NCBI GenBank assembly: GCA_937967755.1
Contig: CALBTA010000467.1
Coordinates: forward strand, 1 to 9,003
DNA: 9,003 bases
Source: an uncultured Planctomycetaceae bacterium
GTDB taxonomy: Bacteria > Planctomycetota > Planctomycetia > Pirellulales > Pirellulaceae
Reading direction: 5' to 3'
In this document: positions 6,080-9,003 of the stretch, piece after piece
Position numbering within the stretch: the stretch's first letter is position 1
Layout: each line of letters starts with the position of its first letter
Position numbers and translations under genes: made by a program
Notes under the pieces: model-generated
What the model was told of the DNA's origin: nothing
Seen by the model: the letters and a program-made list of their open reading frames with translations, nothing else
Databases searched by the model: none

Positions 6080-7519
6080 CTACTTGTTCAACAGAGCGCG
6101 CATTTCACCGGCGAGGAAGAACGAGCCGGCGATGCAGAGCAGCGACGGGTCAGTTGCATCGTTGCGAAACATCGCGAGCGCTGCAGCCGGGTCGCCGATG
6201 CATTCCAACTGCGGCGGCTGGTCGTAGGTTGTGATGATGGCGTTGGCGATTCGCCGCAAATCTTCAGGATCCGCCGCCCGCGGGTTGCTTTGATATTGGG
6301 TGAAGATCACGCGGCCAAAGTGCGGCAGCAGCACTTGGAGCATGCCGGTGGCATCTTTGTCTTTGGTAGTTGAGACAATCAGCGTCCGGTCGGTCCAGGC
6401 GCAAAAATGTTGGCCGATCGCTTCCACCAGTGCGTGGCAGGAAGCAACGTTGTGGGCCGCGTCGAGGATGATCGGCGGGTCGGATTGAACTAGCTCGATA
6501 CGGGCCGGACAGGCGGCTTGGGCTAAACCGGTGCGGATGTTTTCTGGGGAAACGTTGATGTCGTGCTTGCGCAGCTCAACGACCGCGGCGATGGCCAAGG
6601 CGGCGTTCTGCCGTTGGTGATTGCCGAGCATGGCCAGAGTTAGCCCGTCGAGTTTCCGATGCGTTTTCCCGTTTGGGTATTCCCAGTAGGAGAACTCTTC
6701 GCGGGCCGTTGGCCCCCGGCTGTTTGTATTGTCGTCTTGGGAAATTCCGAAATCGATGTTGAGTTCGCGAAGCGGCGAGCCGTTTTCCTTCGCGGCTACA
6801 CGGATGACTTGATTGGCTTCATTGCTGCCCGCTCCGCTGATGACCGGCACGTCCGGTTTGATGATGCCGGCTTTCTCGCGGGCGATGGAAGCCAGCGTGT
6901 TGCCAAGTTGTTTCGTGTGGTCGAAACTAATGCTGGTGATGATCGAAACCAACGGCCGGCAGACATTCGTCGAATCGAGCCGCCCGCCCAGGCCGACTTC
7001 CAAGACGGCAACATCGACTTCCGCCTGGGCGAACAGCCACATGGCGATGGCGGTGGTGATTTCGAAATAAGTCGGTCCGGTTTCCCCGTCGGATTCAGCT
7101 TGCTGGTCAAGCTGCCGCACAACCGGTTCGATCTGCCGCACGGCATCGGCCAGTTCGCTTTCCGCACAAGGTACTCCGTCGAGGACAAAACGTTCCTCGA
7201 CGTGCTGCAAATGGGGCGAAGTGTAAAGGCCGGTGCGGTAGCCGGCGGCCCGCAGGAACGACTCGATCATCACGGCGGTCGAACCCTTCCCTTTAGTTCC
7301 GGCGATATGCACCGCCGGCAACCGCAGGTGCGGATCGCCCAACTCGCGCAGCAGCCGCTCCATCCGCGCCAGGCGGAAATCGCGCGAGCGGTACGGAACG
7401 CGCGCCGCCCGTTCGTAGTTAATTCGCCCCATGAGAAAGGCGACGGCCCGGTCGTAGTCGGGGATGGGTGAAATGGTCGTCGTCAATGTTGTTTCCGGTG
7501 GCACACGAGCATGACCCAT
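6080..7519 (-). CDS. folC: folylpolyglutamate synthase / dihydrofolate synthase
   Basis: This is a cytoplasmic Mur-ligase-family enzyme that adds glutamate to dihydropteroate and to folates using ATP. It has 479 residues from the ATG at 7517-7519; the open frame also allows TTG one codon earlier. The P-loop is GTKGKGST (74-81). Further family motifs are YTSPHLQHVEERF (99-111), EVGLGGRLDSTN (174-185), FDHTKQLG (199-206), REKAGIIKP (214-222) and ILDAAHN in the C-terminal glutamate-ligase domain. The protein is longer than many FolC proteins (about 420-440) because of an insert near 235-285 rich in D, N and E, and an N-terminal extension before YDRAVAFLMGRINYER. No clear ribosome binding site precedes the ATG. 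A downstream TTG near residue 12 is a possible alternative start. It has no operon partner in the window. Confidence 0.92.
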   Translation of the reverse strand: MGHARVPPETTLTTTISPIPDYDRAVAFLMGRINYERAARVPYRSRDFRLARMERLLRELGDPHLRLPAVHIAGTKGKGSTAVMIESFLRAAGYRTGLYTSPHLQHVEERFVLDGVPCAESELADAVRQIEPVVRQLDQQAESDGETGPTYFEITTAIAMWLFAQAEVDVAVLEVGLGGRLDSTNVCRPLVSIITSISFDHTKQLGNTLASIAREKAGIIKPDVPVISGAGSNEANQVIRVAAKENGSPLRELNIDFGISQDDNTNSRGPTAREEFSYWEYPNGKTHRKLDGLTLAMLGNHQRQNAALAIAAVVELRKHDINVSPENIRTGLAQAACPARIELVQSDPPIILDAAHNVASCHALVEAIGQHFCAWTDRTLIVSTTKDKDATGMLQVLLPHFGRVIFTQYQSNPRAADPEDLRRIANAIITTYDQPPQLECIGDPAAALAMFRNDATDPSLLCIAGSFFLAGEMRALLNK

Positions 7520-7578
7520 CAATCTTATCGACGCGGGCAGAGATTGTCGCGTGGCGTCGGCGGCCCAAGAAAGGCGAG

Positions 7579-7612
7579 AAGGCCACCAAGTGCGGGATGA
7601 CCTGGTGGCCTT
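7579..7612. repeat. 10-base perfect inverted repeat upstream of folC
   Basis: AAGGCCACCA (7579-7588) and TGGTGGCCTT (7603-7612) pair perfectly over a 14-base loop. It lies 60 bases upstream of the folC start. On the minus strand the stem is followed only by a weak CTCGCCTTTCTT, so it is a poor terminator and more likely a leader structure or an operator. Confidence 0.5.
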
Positions 7613-7651
7613 GTACGGGAGGGGGTGTAGGCGGGATTAGTTGGTGGGTCG

Positions 7652-7733
7652 TCGCTGGCTTCGCTTCCAGCGAGGTCTCTCTTCACTCATCTCCTCTTCG
7701 CTTCGTGAGGTGTCGTTGGCCTTCGCTTGCCAA
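7652..7733. repeat. cluster of three CTTCGCTT units, two of them hairpin loops
   Basis: TCGCTGG (7652-7658) and CCAGCGA (7667-7673) enclose the loop CTTCGCTT (7659-7666). TTGGC (7716-7720) and GCCAA (7729-7733) enclose a second CTTCGCTT (7721-7728). A third copy at 7696-7703 sits between CCTC and GAGG. Similar sequences, read as protein, seem familiar from planctomycete genomes, but this is memory only. Confidence 0.6.
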
Positions 7734-7856
7734 GACGGGAAGGGGTTATTGCACCGGGTGTGCCAAAACTTGAGACTTTCTTACGGAATTCTCGCCGCCG
7801 TCGGCGTAACACCTGTCCCAGCAAGCACTTAGGAGATAAGATTGATTTTCCGGCAC

Positions 7857-7884
7857 GGGCGCTGGCACGTGATTGCCAGCGGCC
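7857..7884. repeat. CGCTGGC/GCCAGCG hairpin
   Basis: CGCTGGC (7860-7866) and GCCAGCG (7875-7881) form a perfect 7-base stem with an 8-base loop. Beyond one G/G mismatch, two more G-C pairs extend it. It shares the CGCTGG/CCAGCG stem and loop size with the hairpin at 7652-7673. Confidence 0.5.
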
Positions 7885-8018
7885 AACTTTGTAAGTCTTA
7901 CCAGGAATTCCTGCTGGTTTTGAAATGTTGTCAATGCCAGCGCTTCGTTGCAGTGATTTCGCCCGGAAGGGGTGCCACGCCAAACGGAATTCTAAGTAGT
8001 TTGAATCGCCCCAGCGCG

Positions 8019-8046
8019 ACATAATAGCCATCAATGCCAGCATTGA
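8019..8046 (+). promoter_or_regulatory. candidate -10 and adjoining dyad upstream of the TPR gene
   Basis: CATAAT (8020-8025) matches the -10 consensus at 5 of 6 bases, but no good -35 was found at 16-18 bases. The perfect dyad TCAATGC-CA-GCATTGA (8031-8046) begins where transcription would start (about 8032), a position suited to an operator. The leader to the ATG would be about 80 bases. Confidence 0.3.
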
Positions 8047-8098
8047 ACGCCGGGCGCGGCTGCCGCGTCTATGATTGAAGCCAACCTATTACTCCACC

Positions 8099-8102
8099 GG
8101 AG
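8099..8102 (+). promoter_or_regulatory. ribosome binding site of the TPR gene
   Basis: GGAG lies 9 bases before the ATG at 8112-8114 and supports this start over the in-frame ATG at codon 8. Confidence 0.6.
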
Positions 8103-8111
8103 CCAACGAAG

Positions 8112-9003
8112 ATGAACCGCCCACTGCTTGCCATGTTATTGGCCGCCTTGTTGTCCTTGCCAGCGTCGAATCTGCTTGCCGAAAACGAAGGCCAGGCCGA
8201 TCTCGATCAGGCGACCGAGAAGAAGTTGGAAGCCAAAACGCTTGGCGATTTGGGCGAGGTGATCAAGCTGTGCGAAAGCGCGCTGGAGAAGGGCCTTGAT
8301 GAAGGGGGAACCGAGTTCGCCAAGCAGCTGCTCGGTTCGACCTTGATGCAACGCGGCACGCTGCTGACCAACCCGATTTTCGAGCAATCGCCCCCCGCCC
8401 CGCAATGGCCGCAGCTTCGTACGTTGGCCCTGGCCGATTTGGAAAAGGCGATTGAAACCCAGCCGAAATTAGGCGAAGCGCACCTGCTGATCGCCCGGCT
8501 GCAAGCGCTGCCGCGCGGCGACAAAGACAAAGCCTTCGCGGCGATCGACAGAGCGGTTGAGGCGTTCGGCGACGACAAACGCCAACAGTCGAAAGCCATC
8601 GCCACCCGGGCGGCGCTGCAAGAGGACCCCGAGAAGCGGATGGCCGACCTGAACGAGGCGATTGAAGTCGACCCCACGAACGCCGACGCGCTGCGAATTC
8701 GCGGAGCGCTGCGCATCCAAGCCGGCGAGCACGAAGAGGGCCTGGCGGATCTGACGCAAGTGTTGGAGCTGAACCCCGAAGATGTCGGCGCGCACCGGGC
8801 ATCCGCCGAAGCCCTGGCATCGCTCGACAAATTTGATGAAGCGCTGGAGCATCTGAACAAGTCGATCGAGCTGAACGAAGACGCCGAAGCGGGTTACATT
8901 TTGCGTGCCCGGCTTTACGCCCGCCACGAAAAGGACGAAGAGGCCGAGAAGGATTTGAACAAGGCGATCAAGAAAAATCCCCGCAGCCTGCCGGGGTTGT
9001 TGA
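8112..9003 (+). CDS. exported tetratricopeptide-repeat protein (C-terminus outside window)
   Basis: The frame is open for 297 codons to the right edge. The N-terminus is a signal peptide: M-N-R, a hydrophobic core (LLAMLLAALLSLP) and a likely cleavage site after LLA near residue 23, so the protein is probably periplasmic or secreted. The rest is helical and highly charged. TPR-like units include LADLEKAIETQPKLGEAHLL (about 105-130) and then consecutive 34-residue repeats from about 178 on (DLNEAIEVDPTNADAL, DLTQVLELNPEDVGAH, HLNKSIELNEDAEAGY, DLNKAIKKNPRS). TPRs mediate protein binding; no catalytic domain is visible in this part, though one could follow outside the window. It is divergent from folC. 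Confidence 0.85.
   Translation, partial: MNRPLLAMLLAALLSLPASNLLAENEGQADLDQATEKKLEAKTLGDLGEVIKLCESALEKGLDEGGTEFAKQLLGSTLMQRGTLLTNPIFEQSPPAPQWPQLRTLALADLEKAIETQPKLGEAHLLIARLQALPRGDKDKAFAAIDRAVEAFGDDKRQQSKAIATRAALQEDPEKRMADLNEAIEVDPTNADALRIRGALRIQAGEHEEGLADLTQVLELNPEDVGAHRASAEALASLDKFDEALEHLNKSIELNEDAEAGYILRARLYARHEKDEEAEKDLNKAIKKNPRSLPGLL

Larger units (their letters stand above)
7520..8111. other. divergent intergenic region rich in hairpins, without a convincing gene
   Basis: This gap separates the minus-strand folC from the plus-strand TPR gene. It holds several inverted repeats (listed separately), a short stem CGCCG/CGGCG at 7793-7806, a 12-base palindrome CAGGAATTCCTG at 7902-7913 next to GTAAG-T-CTTAC at 7891-7901, and the direct repeat TCAATGCCAGC at 7931-7941 and 8031-8041. 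Open frames on both strands cross it. None has a ribosome binding site or a recognisable domain. A 62-codon minus-strand frame at 7746-7934 (TTG start) has a protein-like composition but uses AGA, CTA and AGT codons unlike its neighbours. Confidence 0.6.

Noticed and set aside
6659..7471. 270-codon plus-strand open frame
   Set aside because: It lies entirely antisense to folC, whose motifs are unambiguous; no ribosome binding site or domain is seen.
7687..8043. 118-codon minus-strand open frame in the divergent gap
   Set aside because: It crosses several hairpins and the CTTCGCTT cluster, is rich in arginine as expected from antisense or repeat reading, and has no ribosome binding site or domain.
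7520..8111. CRISPR array or structured RNA gene (SRP, 6S or similar)
   Set aside because: The repeats differ in sequence and spacing, with no regular repeat-spacer pattern and no recognisable conserved RNA core.

Overview
The window looks like part of a planctomycete chromosome, probably of the Pirellulales. This is inferred from the gene mix (a planctomycete-style ECF sigma factor, a DUF58 plus BatA/VWA membrane-protein pair, a small zinc-finger protein) and from the repeat families in the gaps. No database search was possible. Six genes are on the minus strand. One gene, open at the right edge, is on the plus strand.

Right to left along the minus strand: folC (folylpolyglutamate/dihydrofolate synthase, 6080-7519) stands alone and is followed by a weak terminator. 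Next is an 86-residue zinc-finger protein of TraR/DksA type (5646-5906). It has its own strong sigma-70-like promoter, and a terminator-like hairpin with seven U sits at the very start of its leader. Then comes an apparent operon: a DUF58 protein (4554-5450), a 795-residue BatA/VWA membrane protein (2054-4441) and bioF (841-2046). DUF58 and BatA/VWA proteins usually work with a MoxR ATPase, and none is present here. bioF begins 7 bases after the VWA gene and is probably translationally coupled to it. Last is an ECF sigma factor (128-739), followed 30 bases later by the start of a gene cut by the left edge, possibly its anti-sigma or regulatory partner.

On the plus strand a secreted or periplasmic TPR protein starts at 8112 and runs off the right edge. 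Between it and folC lies a divergent gap of about 590 bases filled with hairpins and short repeats, with no convincing gene.

The most notable material is in the gaps. A near-perfect 39-base palindrome (822-860) supplies the last codons and the stop codon of bioF. A large imperfect inverted repeat fills the DUF58/VWA spacer and overlaps the DUF58 stop codon. Three CTTCGCTT units, two of them loops of hairpins, lie upstream of folC. The zinc-finger gene's leader could be an attenuator or could release a very short RNA. No CRISPR array, insertion sequence, tRNA, rRNA or obvious defence system was seen.
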